Positions 1-6,105 of a stretch of DNA of 7,052 nt are shown piece after piece. Each line of letters begins with the position of its first letter. Position 1 is the first letter of the stretch. Below the pieces are notes generated by a model, which searched no databases, was not told the origin of the DNA, and saw nothing but the letters and a program-made list of their open reading frames with translations. The stretch is from JAAXTX01 sp037139695 (lineage in GTDB: Bacteria; Patescibacteriota; Minisyncoccia; Moranbacterales; UBA1568). Location of the stretch: contig JBAXFX010000065.1 in NCBI GenBank assembly GCA_037139695.1, positions 1 through 7,052 on the forward strand, given 5' to 3'. Made by a program: the position numbers and the translations under genes.

Positions 1-64
1 CGCTAAAAAGAAATATAAACATCTATCGTAAACCGTGTGGTTCAGGGTACAACCCTGAACCTGC
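1..64. repeat. Direct repeat, copy 1, with REP-like hairpin
   Basis: These 64 nt recur almost exactly at 165-229; the only difference is one extra C in the hairpin of copy 2. The right part is a perfect 9-bp stem, GGTTCAGGG (39-47) and CCCTGAACC (53-61), with loop TACAA. No reading frame of note crosses it. The copy starts at the first base of the window, so its true left edge is unknown. Short intergenic palindromes of this kind resemble REP elements mobilised by RAYT (Y1) transposases, but no such transposase gene is present here, so that assignment is inference. Confidence 0.85.
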
Positions 65-70
65 AGAAAG

Positions 71-99
71 CCTAGCTCGAACGTTTTTGCAGGAGCAGG
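71..99 (-). pseudogene. Possible duplicated remnant of the ABC exporter gene 3' end
   Basis: The segment begins with the same CCTAGCTCG seen at 241-249, where it encodes the stop and last codons of the downstream ABC gene. Read on the minus strand in the matching frame, it ends in TAG and the last residues would be NLLLQKRSS, against MLLHGKRAS in the intact gene. The neighbouring 64-nt repeat is duplicated as well, which suggests that the gene end and its downstream flank were copied as a unit. The match is short (about 9 codons), so chance or a repeat element that includes this stretch cannot be excluded. Confidence 0.35.
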
Positions 100-114
100 T
101 TTACAACCTGCTCC
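92..114. repeat. REP-like hairpin between the direct repeats
   Basis: Perfect 9-bp stem, GGAGCAGGT (92-100) and ACCTGCTCC (106-114), around loop TTACA. It is 23 nt long like the hairpin at 39-61 and shares its GG-N2-CAGG start and the central ACAACC, so the two look like members of one family. On the plus strand a run of five T (122-126) follows seven bases later, but no plus-strand gene precedes it, so a terminator role is not supported. Confidence 0.75.
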
Positions 115-164
115 GTAACGATTTTTCTCCTTCATCCAATCAAGGCAACGGTTGGGGTTGGTTT

Positions 165-229
165 CGCTAAAAAGAAATATAAACATCTATCGTAAACCGT
201 GTGGTTCAGGGTACAACCCCTGAACCTGC
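165..229. repeat. Direct repeat, copy 2, with REP-like hairpin
   Basis: Second copy of the repeat at 1-64, 164 nt downstream. The stem is GGTTCAGGG (203-211) and CCCTGAACC (218-226), with a 6-nt loop instead of 5 because of an added C. It lies 13 nt beyond the TAG stop (242-244) of the downstream ABC gene. On the minus strand the hairpin could slow RNA polymerase after that gene, but the nearest T-rich stretch is about 30 nt further on, so it is not a textbook terminator. Confidence 0.85.
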
Positions 230-241
230 GAGTAGAGAATC

Positions 242-2017
242 CTAGCTCGCGCGTTTACCGTGGAGCAGCATATCCACCGCGTGTTGCATGGATCCGGCAT
301 TCGTGACTGTGCCGGCGTTCACGAAGAAGATATCATCCGCGTTCTCGATCGTGTTGAGCCGGTGTGCGATGATGACCTTGGTCGTCTTCTTGGGCAGTGC
401 GTCGATGATTTCCTCCAACAACTGTTCCGTGACCGTGTCGATATTCGCCGTCGCCTCGTCGAGGATGAGGATGTCCGGATCGCGTAACACCGCGCGGATG
501 AACGCGATCAACTGTTTCTGGCCCAGACTGATGGCGTCCCCTCCCGATGCGATACGAGTCTCGAGCCCGTCGGGAAACCGCGCGAGGAGCGTCGTCAGGT
601 GTGCCGATTCCAAGACTGCGGAAAGTTCTTCGACGGTATACCCCTGATGGTCCCTGTTCCCGTAGAGAATGTTCTCGCGCACCGTACCGGTAAAGAGGAA
701 CGGCTCCTGCAGGATGAATCCGATCCGCTTCGCCCGCTCGGTCGCCTCGTAGCACCGGATATCCTTCCCTTCCAAAAAAATCGTACCCTCGCTCGGATCG
801 TAGAGTCGGGCCATAAGCGATGCCGTCGTGGTCTTGCCGCCGCCGGTCGGCCCCACGAGCGCATAGGTTTTCCCCGCTTCGAGTGCGAAGTTGATATCAT
901 GCAACACGTCCTTTCCCTCCTCGTACCGGAAGGAGACATTCCTGAATTCGAGGACGGCGGTCGACGGGACATCCGGAAGAATCGCGCATTCCGGCATCGC
1001 GGCGATATCGGATTCGAGCGCCAGTATTTCGGAGATACGATCGAGCCCAGCGAGCGCGAGCTGCAGGGACGGCCACACGGACGCGAGCTGCCGGAGCGGG
1101 GTATAGAAACTGTTGACGTAGAGCAAAAATCCGATCAGGAGCCCGACCGTAAAATGGCCCGAGTCGATAAGGGTAATCCCATAGGCCAAAACGGCAAGCT
1201 GTGCCAGAGACGACGCAAGTACATAGATCGGATTGAAGATATTGCTCGCGACCCCGGCCGAAACGGACGCGGAGTAATTCTTCTCGTTGGCCTCCCGGAA
1301 CTTGTCGCGGAAATAGTCGAGCCGATTGAACGCCACGATCACCTTGAAATTGTTGATACTCTCCTGGATCTCCCCGCTCATGGCGCCGAGTGCCCGAAGA
1401 CTCGCCAGACTGGTCCGCTTGACCCATGGCGAAAGCGCCTGCGTGGCGACAAGGGCAAGCGCCGCCGGCACGAGCGCGACCAGGCCGAGCCGGATATCGA
1501 TCGCCAGAAGGAAGACACCCGTACCGACGATGAGAATGGTATTGCTCACGAACTGCATCAGTGCCTGCGCGAAGAACTGATTGAGTTTGTCGGTATCGTT
1601 GTTGATGCGCGAGACGATATCGCCCGCCTTATTGCGGTTGAAGAACGCGACCGGAAGATCCTGAAGCTTGTCGAAGATCTTGTTACGCAGGTTGAAGAGC
1701 AGGCGCCGTCCCACCCCGCCCATCGTCTTCACCTGCAGGTAGTTCGAGACAAGCCCCACGAGAAACACGGCAAGCAACACCGAGGAAAGCATGAGCACCC
1801 CGTCATATTCCTTGTTGACCATGAAATCATCAACGGCTCGGGCAATGATGATCGGCACCGAAAGCGTCACGGCGGAGCTGACCAGGATCGCAACGATCGC
1901 GATCGACACCGCGCGTCCTTCCTCTTGCATAAGCGGAACCAGCCGTTTCCACGCGGTGAACAGCACACTCTTCTCCTTCTCCTTCGCCAGGTCGGTTTTC
2001 GTGAGGGAATAGTTCAT
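242..2017 (-). CDS. ABC exporter half-transporter, subunit with the consensus ATPase site
   Basis: Type IV (ABCB-like) half-transporter of the inner membrane, predicted to pump an unknown, probably hydrophobic, substrate outward. Numbering here counts from the upstream GTG at 2047. The membrane domain with six helices spans about residues 45-325: clear segments near 47-72, 83-105, two at 160-205, two at 265-315. The nucleotide-binding domain from about 365 has Walker A GPTGGGKT (399-406), Q-loop Gln447, Walker B with catalytic Glu531 (LILDEATANID) and switch His562. Its signature is altered to ISLGQ (506-510), as in many subunits of heterodimers. The start is unsure: the ORF opens at GTG 2047 and ATG 2044, but none of the starts has a good Shine-Dalgarno. 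I chose ATG 2017 because the protein then begins MNYSL, followed by a charged N-terminus before the first helix. The partner is the gene upstream (2204-3967). Confidence 0.93.
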   Translation of the reverse strand: MNYSLTKTDLAKEKEKSVLFTAWKRLVPLMQEEGRAVSIAIVAILVSSAVTLSVPIIIARAVDDFMVNKEYDGVLMLSSVLLAVFLVGLVSNYLQVKTMGGVGRRLLFNLRNKIFDKLQDLPVAFFNRNKAGDIVSRINNDTDKLNQFFAQALMQFVSNTILIVGTGVFLLAIDIRLGLVALVPAALALVATQALSPWVKRTSLASLRALGAMSGEIQESINNFKVIVAFNRLDYFRDKFREANEKNYSASVSAGVASNIFNPIYVLASSLAQLAVLAYGITLIDSGHFTVGLLIGFLLYVNSFYTPLRQLASVWPSLQLALAGLDRISEILALESDIAAMPECAILPDVPSTAVLEFRNVSFRYEEGKDVLHDINFALEAGKTYALVGPTGGGKTTTASLMARLYDPSEGTIFLEGKDIRCYEATERAKRIGFILQEPFLFTGTVRENILYGNRDHQGYTVEELSAVLESAHLTTLLARFPDGLETRIASGGDAISLGQKQLIAFIRAVLRDPDILILDEATANIDTVTEQLLEEIIDALPKKTTKVIIAHRLNTIENADDIFFVNAGTVTNAGSMQHAVDMLLHGKRAS

Positions 2018-2058
2018 AAGGCGTTCATATACCAAGGTCACCATCACTGCTATATCCG

Positions 2059-2090
2059 GGAGTTCGACTCCCTATAGGGAGTCGAACTCC
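2059..2090. repeat. 32-bp perfect palindrome made of two tandem mini-hairpins
   Basis: Every base of 2059-2074 pairs with 2075-2090. The same sequence also folds as two 13-nt hairpins, GGAGT-TCG-ACTCC (2059-2071) and GGAGT-CGA-ACTCC (2078-2090), joined by CTATAG, with complementary 3-nt loops. On the minus strand the stem is entered through GTAG (complement of 2090-2093), the tetranucleotide typical of REP elements recognised by RAYT transposases. It lies 11 nt upstream of the earliest possible start (2047) of the downstream ABC gene. The REP assignment is inference; the symmetry is exact. Confidence 0.85.
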
Positions 2091-2115
2091 TACTTACGTA
2101 TTCTTTCTTTATCCT

Positions 2116-2136
2116 GCTCCCCTTTCGGAGGGGAGC
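2116..2136. repeat. GC-rich stem-loop between the exporter genes
   Basis: Perfect 8-bp stem GCTCCCCT (2116-2123) and AGGGGAGC (2129-2136) around loop TTCGG. It is followed by GA-rich sequence with a second run of G (2153-2160). On the minus strand it is followed by AGGATAAAGAAAG, with no T tract, so it should not terminate transcription between the two exporter genes. A stem with the same CTCCCCT/AGGGGAG arms occurs at 6949-6968. Confidence 0.7.
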
Positions 2137-2203
2137 TCCTGAGTCTTCGAAGGTGAGGGGTGAAGAGTACTCCGATAGCTGTCATATTCAAAAATCACTC
2201 TGC

Positions 2204-3967
2204 CTATTCATACTGACTCGTGCTCCGCTGCGACTCGTAAATCTGCACGTACTCGGGCGACGTCCGGAGGAGTTCCTCGTGCGTCCCCTTCGCCAGAAGC
2301 TCCCCCTCCATGAGCAGGATAATCTGGTCATAGTGCTCGATGGACGAGATCTTCTGCGTGACGGATATGAGCGTGAGTCCGGGATAGTCGCGCGCGATAT
2401 TGCCGAGGATTTTCCGTTCGGTATCGGCATCGACGCGCGCGATGAAATCGTCGAGCAGGAGCACCTTCGGATCAAGCGCGAGCGCCCGAGCAAGCATGAT
2501 GCGCTGCTTCTGACCTCCGGACAGGCTTGTCCCCCGTTCCGAGACGACGGTATCGAGATGCCGTGGCAAGCTGTCGACATAGTCACCGAGTTCGGCGGTC
2601 GCGATCGCCTTCTCCAGACTCTCGTCTTGGACCGTGCCGGAGAACGCGATATTCTCGCGCAGGCTCAGATTGAACATGATGCTGTCCTGGAACACGAAGC
2701 CGACCTGACCGTGCAGGCTCTCTTTGTCGTACTCGTCGAGAAGCCTGCCATCATACAGGATCTCGCCCGATGTCGGTGCGAGGAGCCCGGTCAGCAGGTA
2801 AAGGAGCTGCGTCTTACCGGCGGCCGTCGGACCGATGATGGCGGTCCTGCTCCCGGCGCGAACGGAAAACGAGATATCCCGAAGCGCCGACTTCCCTTCG
2901 AAGTCGACCGAGACATTTTTCACCTCGATGTCCCCGCGAAGCGTCGCCCGAAGGCCGCCGGTCTTCTTTTCGACGGGCGCATTCAGGATCTGCAGGATTC
3001 GTCCGTACGATGCCTGGGCTTGCGCGATGACATTACTCATAAACCCGATGATGAGGATCGGGAAGATAAGGATAGCCAGATAACTGTTGAACGCGGTAAA
3101 GTTGCCCAAAGACATTTCCCCTTGGATGACAAACCGACCGCCAAGAAGCACGATGATGAGTGTCGCGAGATTGGTAAAAAACGTGATGATCGGGACGAGA
3201 CTCGCGAACAGTCCCAATATCCGGAGACTGATCCGTTTCGCCTCGGTGTTGGCAGCGGTGAATTTCACGGATTCCGGATCGCGGGAATCGAGCAGTCGGA
3301 TGAGTGCCGCGCCGAGGATACTTTCACTGATGACCTTGTTGAGCCAATCGATGGCCTCCTGCGACTCCACGAAGAGTTTCCGTACGCGACGAAGAACAAG
3401 GTAGATGGTCACGCCGATGAACGGCATCACGGCAAGTACCGAAAGCCCCAGCTTCCAGTCGGTCAGCACGAGGAGAACAGCCACCGCGATAATAAGGAAG
3501 GCCGACGAGATGATCGACGCGATGGCGACCGAGACGAATGACTTGACCGCGTCGACGTCCGAGGTAAGGTTGGTGAGGAGTCGTGCCGGCGTGGCCTTTT
3601 CGATATACGCGTACGGTTGCACCGACAGCTTGGTGGCGATATCGCCACGCATATCGCGGGCGACCCGCTCGGAAGCGAATACTTGTACGATGTTCTGCAG
3701 GTAGGTGAAGAGAAAGATCAGGATCGCAACGACGAAAAACTCGAGGACGAACCGCGTGAGTATGAAATTTCCGTTCGCGTACGTATCGATCGCACCGGCG
3801 ATGATCTTCGGCACCGCGACGGACAACGCGTTTGCGACGATCGTGAGCGCCACCAGCAAACCGATCATTCCCTTGTATCCGGCAAGCAAGCCGAACAGGC
3901 CCGGCGTCTGGATGCCGGATGTCACTTTTTTCCCATTTGTATTTTCCCGTTCCGCCATAGATACCAT
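2204..3967 (-). CDS. ABC exporter half-transporter, subunit with the degenerate ATPase site
   Basis: First gene of the exporter pair; 587 residues, normal for a half-transporter. Six membrane helices fall at about residues 33-57, 72-96, two within 146-193 and two within 250-312. The nucleotide-binding domain has Walker A GPTAAGKT (379-386), Q-loop Gln427, an intact LSGGQ signature (482-486) and Walker B VLLLDD, in which Asp507 replaces the catalytic Glu. The H-loop reads SVTQKIS, with Gln538 replacing the switch His. Asp and Gln at these positions mark the degenerate-site subunit of heterodimeric exporters such as TM287/288. Its intact LSGGQ should complete the active site of the partner encoded at 242-2017. 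The start is ATG 3967, or ATG 3958 (MAERENTNG); neither has a strong Shine-Dalgarno. A candidate promoter lies at 4006-4034. The gap to the partner gene is 157-187 nt, depending on its start, wide for an operon pair and occupied by palindromes. The substrate cannot be inferred. Confidence 0.95.
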   Translation of the reverse strand: MVSMAERENTNGKKVTSGIQTPGLFGLLAGYKGMIGLLVALTIVANALSVAVPKIIAGAIDTYANGNFILTRFVLEFFVVAILIFLFTYLQNIVQVFASERVARDMRGDIATKLSVQPYAYIEKATPARLLTNLTSDVDAVKSFVSVAIASIISSAFLIIAVAVLLVLTDWKLGLSVLAVMPFIGVTIYLVLRRVRKLFVESQEAIDWLNKVISESILGAALIRLLDSRDPESVKFTAANTEAKRISLRILGLFASLVPIITFFTNLATLIIVLLGGRFVIQGEMSLGNFTAFNSYLAILIFPILIIGFMSNVIAQAQASYGRILQILNAPVEKKTGGLRATLRGDIEVKNVSVDFEGKSALRDISFSVRAGSRTAIIGPTAAGKTQLLYLLTGLLAPTSGEILYDGRLLDEYDKESLHGQVGFVFQDSIMFNLSLRENIAFSGTVQDESLEKAIATAELGDYVDSLPRHLDTVVSERGTSLSGGQKQRIMLARALALDPKVLLLDDFIARVDADTERKILGNIARDYPGLTLISVTQKISSIEHYDQIILLMEGELLAKGTHEELLRTSPEYVQIYESQRSTSQYE

Positions 3968-4005
3968 CGAAAAAACAAGTTGACTAGCCCGCCTAACACA
4001 GTGCC

Positions 4006-4034
4006 ATTCTACCCCGGCAACGGTCTGACCGCAA
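4006..4034 (-). promoter_or_regulatory. Candidate sigma70-type promoter for the exporter genes
   Basis: On the minus strand TTGCGG (4029-4034) and TAGAAT (4006-4011) are separated by exactly 17 nt; the -10 box matches five of six consensus positions and the -35 box keeps TTG. Transcription would begin near 3998, about 30 nt before the ATG at 3967. The site lies just past the ABC-F terminator, where a promoter for the exporter pair is expected. No experimental support. Confidence 0.4.
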
Positions 4035-4064
4035 AGGCACGCGATATCCGAAGAAAGATTTGAT

Positions 4065-4097
4065 GAGAAAGAAAAACAACCCCCACATGAGGTTGTT
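4065..4097 (-). terminator. Rho-independent terminator of the ABC-F gene
   Basis: Read on the minus strand, AACAACC (complement of 4091-4097) pairs perfectly with GGTTGTT (complement of 4075-4081) over a 9-nt loop, and is followed at once by the T-rich tract TTTCTTTCTC. It lies about 35 nt past the ABC-F TGA stop (4133-4135). It should separate the ABC-F transcript from the exporter genes. Confidence 0.75.
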
Positions 4098-4132
4098 CTA
4101 TGTGACGTTCCGGTTTCTCCTTACGATCCGAA

Positions 4133-5806
4133 TCACATCCCGCGTTCGGCTTCCTTTATGGCCTTTTCGAGATAGGCATCGTAGCCTTTCTCGGTGACGA
4201 GCTTCCCGTGATCGACGGAGAGGACCTGGGAGAATTTCCGGTTCGAAAGGAATGCCCGGTCGTGCGAAACAAGAATGATCGTTCCGGGAAAAAGGTCTAC
4301 CGCCTCGGATAGCGCCGAGACCGCCTCGAGGTCAAGGTGGTTCGTCGGCTCATCGAGGATAAGCACGTTCGAGCGCGTCGCCATCAGGAACGCGAGCGAG
4401 AGCCGCATCCGCTCTCCCGGCGAAAGCTCTCCCATCTTGAACGAGGCCACGTCACCGATCAGGAGGAATTTCCGCAAGAACCGGACGATGTCATTCTCCT
4501 CTTCGATCGGAGTCTCCTGCGCAAACCACTCGAGCGCCGACTTTTCCTTCGGTAGGATATCGTTTTCCTGGCTGAGAATACCAAACTTCACGTCTTCACC
4601 GAGCGTGACCGTCCCCGCCGAAAGAGGAAGTGTCCCGGAAATCATCCGGAGAATGGTGGATTTCCCGGAGCCGTTGCGCCCGAACAGTCCGACATGCGCG
4701 CCATAGGGAACAATCAGATCGATCGGCCCGGCGGAAAAGTCCCCGCCGTATCCGGCGACCGCGCCGGCGACTACGATGTCGCGCCCTTCGCCCTCCGACG
4801 GCTCGAAAAAAACCGAAAGCGGATCACGGACCGCGGCGATATTCACCCGTTTCACCTGGTCAGCCCGGGTCGTAAGCGCGTGTGCCGCCGCACCGAACTT
4901 CCGTTCCGAACGGTCACGGTGATAACCCTGCGACATCCGGTCCTTATCCGGCATCATCTGTGCCCCGCCGATTTTCGCCCATTCACGCTTCTCGTCCGCC
5001 GTCTCATACAGCCGCACCCGTTCTTCCTCGGACCGTTCGTATTCCTCGCGACCGCGGCGGAGCTCCTCCGATTTTTCCTTGAAATAGAGACTGTAGTTCC
5101 CGGTCCACATCCGCGTCGTGCGGAAGTGATAGTCGATCTCGAGCACCTTGTCCGCGACCGCATCGAGAAACGCGCGATCATGCGACGCAATCAGTACCGC
5201 GGAGGCGCTCTTTTTTATGAACGACTCGAGCCACAAGATGGCCGACAGATCGAGGTCGTTCGTCGGCTCGTCGAGGAGCAGGAGGTCCGCCCCTGACAGG
5301 AGTGCCGCCGCGAGCGCCACGCGCCGCCGTTCCCCACCGCTCACTCCGGACAAATTCCGTAAGAGGCACCCTTCGGGCAAGCCGAGTCCGGAAAGTGCCG
5401 TAACCGCCTTTTCCTCGAAGGAATACCCTTCCATCCGATCGTACCGGTCGCGAAGCTCGCCGTACCGCTCAAGCGACTCTTCGTCCGTCAATTTCGGCTC
5501 GAGCTCGGCCATTTCCGTCTCGAGTTCCGCGATGCCCGAGACACGGCGCAGGTACCCGAATGCCGTATCGTCAACGACGTCGTCCGATAGTTCCTGTGGC
5601 AGATATGAGATAGACGCGTACTTCTCGCGGATCACCTCGCCACGGTCTTCCTTGTCCAGACCCGCGATGATCTTGAGCAGGGTCGACTTCCCAACGCCAT
5701 TCGAACCGACGAGTGCGACCTTCTGTCCGCGTGCCACCGAAAATTCCGCCCCGAGCAGGACACGGATCGGACCAAAGCGCTTGTAGAGATTTCGGACGGT
5801 CAACAT
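4133..5806 (-). CDS. ABC-F family ATPase (ribosome-associated translation factor)
   Basis: A 557-residue soluble protein with two ABC domains in tandem and no membrane segment. Domain 1: Walker A GSNGVGKS (34-41), signature SGGE (156-159), Walker B LLLLDEPTNDLD with Glu180, switch His209. Domain 2: Walker A GRNGSGKS (376-383), variant signature LSPGE (461-465), Walker B VLILDEPTNHLD with Glu486, switch His515. DEPTN-x-LD and two intact catalytic Glu are typical of ABC-F. The 100-residue linker (about 235-340) has a highly charged helix (240-275), a tip near 276-296 and a second basic helix; in ABC-F proteins this region reaches the P-site tRNA. It ends soon after domain 2, without the Uup-type C-terminal extension. 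The role is thus relief of ribosome stalling or protection from ribosome-targeting antibiotics; I cannot choose the subfamily. ATG 5806 (MLTVRNLYKRFG) is the usual ABC-F beginning; an in-frame TTG at 5839 would add 11 atypical residues. No clear Shine-Dalgarno. The small gene lies 53 nt upstream. Confidence 0.95.
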   Translation of the reverse strand: MLTVRNLYKRFGPIRVLLGAEFSVARGQKVALVGSNGVGKSTLLKIIAGLDKEDRGEVIREKYASISYLPQELSDDVVDDTAFGYLRRVSGIAELETEMAELEPKLTDEESLERYGELRDRYDRMEGYSFEEKAVTALSGLGLPEGCLLRNLSGVSGGERRRVALAAALLSGADLLLLDEPTNDLDLSAILWLESFIKKSASAVLIASHDRAFLDAVADKVLEIDYHFRTTRMWTGNYSLYFKEKSEELRRGREEYERSEEERVRLYETADEKREWAKIGGAQMMPDKDRMSQGYHRDRSERKFGAAAHALTTRADQVKRVNIAAVRDPLSVFFEPSEGEGRDIVVAGAVAGYGGDFSAGPIDLIVPYGAHVGLFGRNGSGKSTILRMISGTLPLSAGTVTLGEDVKFGILSQENDILPKEKSALEWFAQETPIEEENDIVRFLRKFLLIGDVASFKMGELSPGERMRLSLAFLMATRSNVLILDEPTNHLDLEAVSALSEAVDLFPGTIILVSHDRAFLSNRKFSQVLSVDHGKLVTEKGYDAYLEKAIKEAERGM

Positions 5807-5859
5807 AAGGATTCTGAATTCACAACTCACCACTGACAAACAAAAAATTATTATTGATC

Positions 5860-6093
5860 CTATCGGAGGGTCGCCTCGATCTCCGGCCAGCGACCCTCAA
5901 GGTCACTTTCGATGGTCGGCAAGTCCTCATTGACGTCGAAAATGCCTTCGTTCAGCTTTTCCTGAAGCAATTCCTGAACCAGTTCGCGGTATTCCCCGTA
6001 TGTTTCGATCCCCTCATCAAGCACGCGATTGGACAGCTCCTCAAACAGCGACTGAACGGAGTCCTCGTGAAACGCGGGCTTTTGATAATTCAT
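5860..6093 (-). CDS. Small acidic protein of unknown function (77 aa)
   Basis: I do not recognise this family. Its start is well fixed: ATG at 6093 follows AAGGAG (complement of 6100-6105) at 6-nt spacing, the best ribosome binding site in the window. A GTG start at 6126 would place that site inside the coding region and is unlikely. The protein is strongly acidic, with about 20 Asp/Glu against 6 Lys/Arg. It has helix-favouring stretches near residues 10-24 and 31-48 (EYRELVQELLQEKL) and no signal peptide, membrane segment or Cys. It looks like a small cytosolic helical protein or a partner of a larger one. The last codons form one arm of an inverted repeat (5866-5898). It precedes the ABC-F gene in the same direction, so the two may be co-transcribed. 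Its leader holds the nested inverted repeat. Confidence 0.8.
   Translation of the reverse strand: MNYQKPAFHEDSVQSLFEELSNRVLDEGIETYGEYRELVQELLQEKLNEGIFDVNEDLPTIESDLEGRWPEIEATLR
5866..5898 (-). repeat. Stem-loop overlapping the 3' end of the small gene
   Basis: Perfect 9-bp arms GAGGGTCGC (5866-5874) and GCGACCCTC (5890-5898) with a 15-nt spacer, entirely inside the coding sequence of the 77-aa protein. On the minus strand the stem is followed after about 18 nt by a run of six T (complement of 5842-5847). That gap is too long for a standard intrinsic terminator, but the stem may weaken read-through into the ABC-F gene or protect the small gene's mRNA end. Confidence 0.45.
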
Positions 6094-6099
6094 AGGGTT

Positions 6100-6105
6100 C
6101 TCCTT
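6100..6105 (-). promoter_or_regulatory. Strong ribosome binding site of the small gene
   Basis: AAGGAG on the minus strand, 6 nt before the ATG at 6093. It decides the start of the 77-aa protein. It directly abuts the outer arm of the nested inverted repeat (6106-6125), so on a folded leader it would sit at the foot of a long stem, unpaired and exposed. Confidence 0.8.

Noticed and set aside
1..229. CRISPR array
   Set aside because: Only two repeat copies, 64-65 nt long and 100 nt apart, one with an indel in its hairpin; no cas genes and no regular spacers.
599..2077. Long plus-strand open frame (492 codons) opposite the first ABC gene
   Set aside because: It is antisense to a gene with complete ABC motifs, its product is a low-complexity mix of Arg, Asp, Glu and His with no domain, and it exists because of the codon bias of the real gene.
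2059..2090. tRNA T-arm or tRNA fragment, because of GTTCGA-like bases
   Set aside because: The whole 32 nt is a symmetric palindrome, and no acceptor stem, D-arm or anticodon arm surrounds it.
2116..2136. Rho-independent terminator between the two exporter genes
   Set aside because: On the transcribed strand the stem is followed by A/G-rich sequence, not a T tract.
2153..3541. Long plus-strand open frame (462 codons) opposite the second ABC gene
   Set aside because: Same reason: antisense shadow, charged composition, no recognisable motif.
5807..5839. TTG start giving the ABC-F protein 11 more residues
   Set aside because: TTG is rare, no ribosome binding site precedes it, and MLTVRNLYKRFG is the normal ABC-F beginning.
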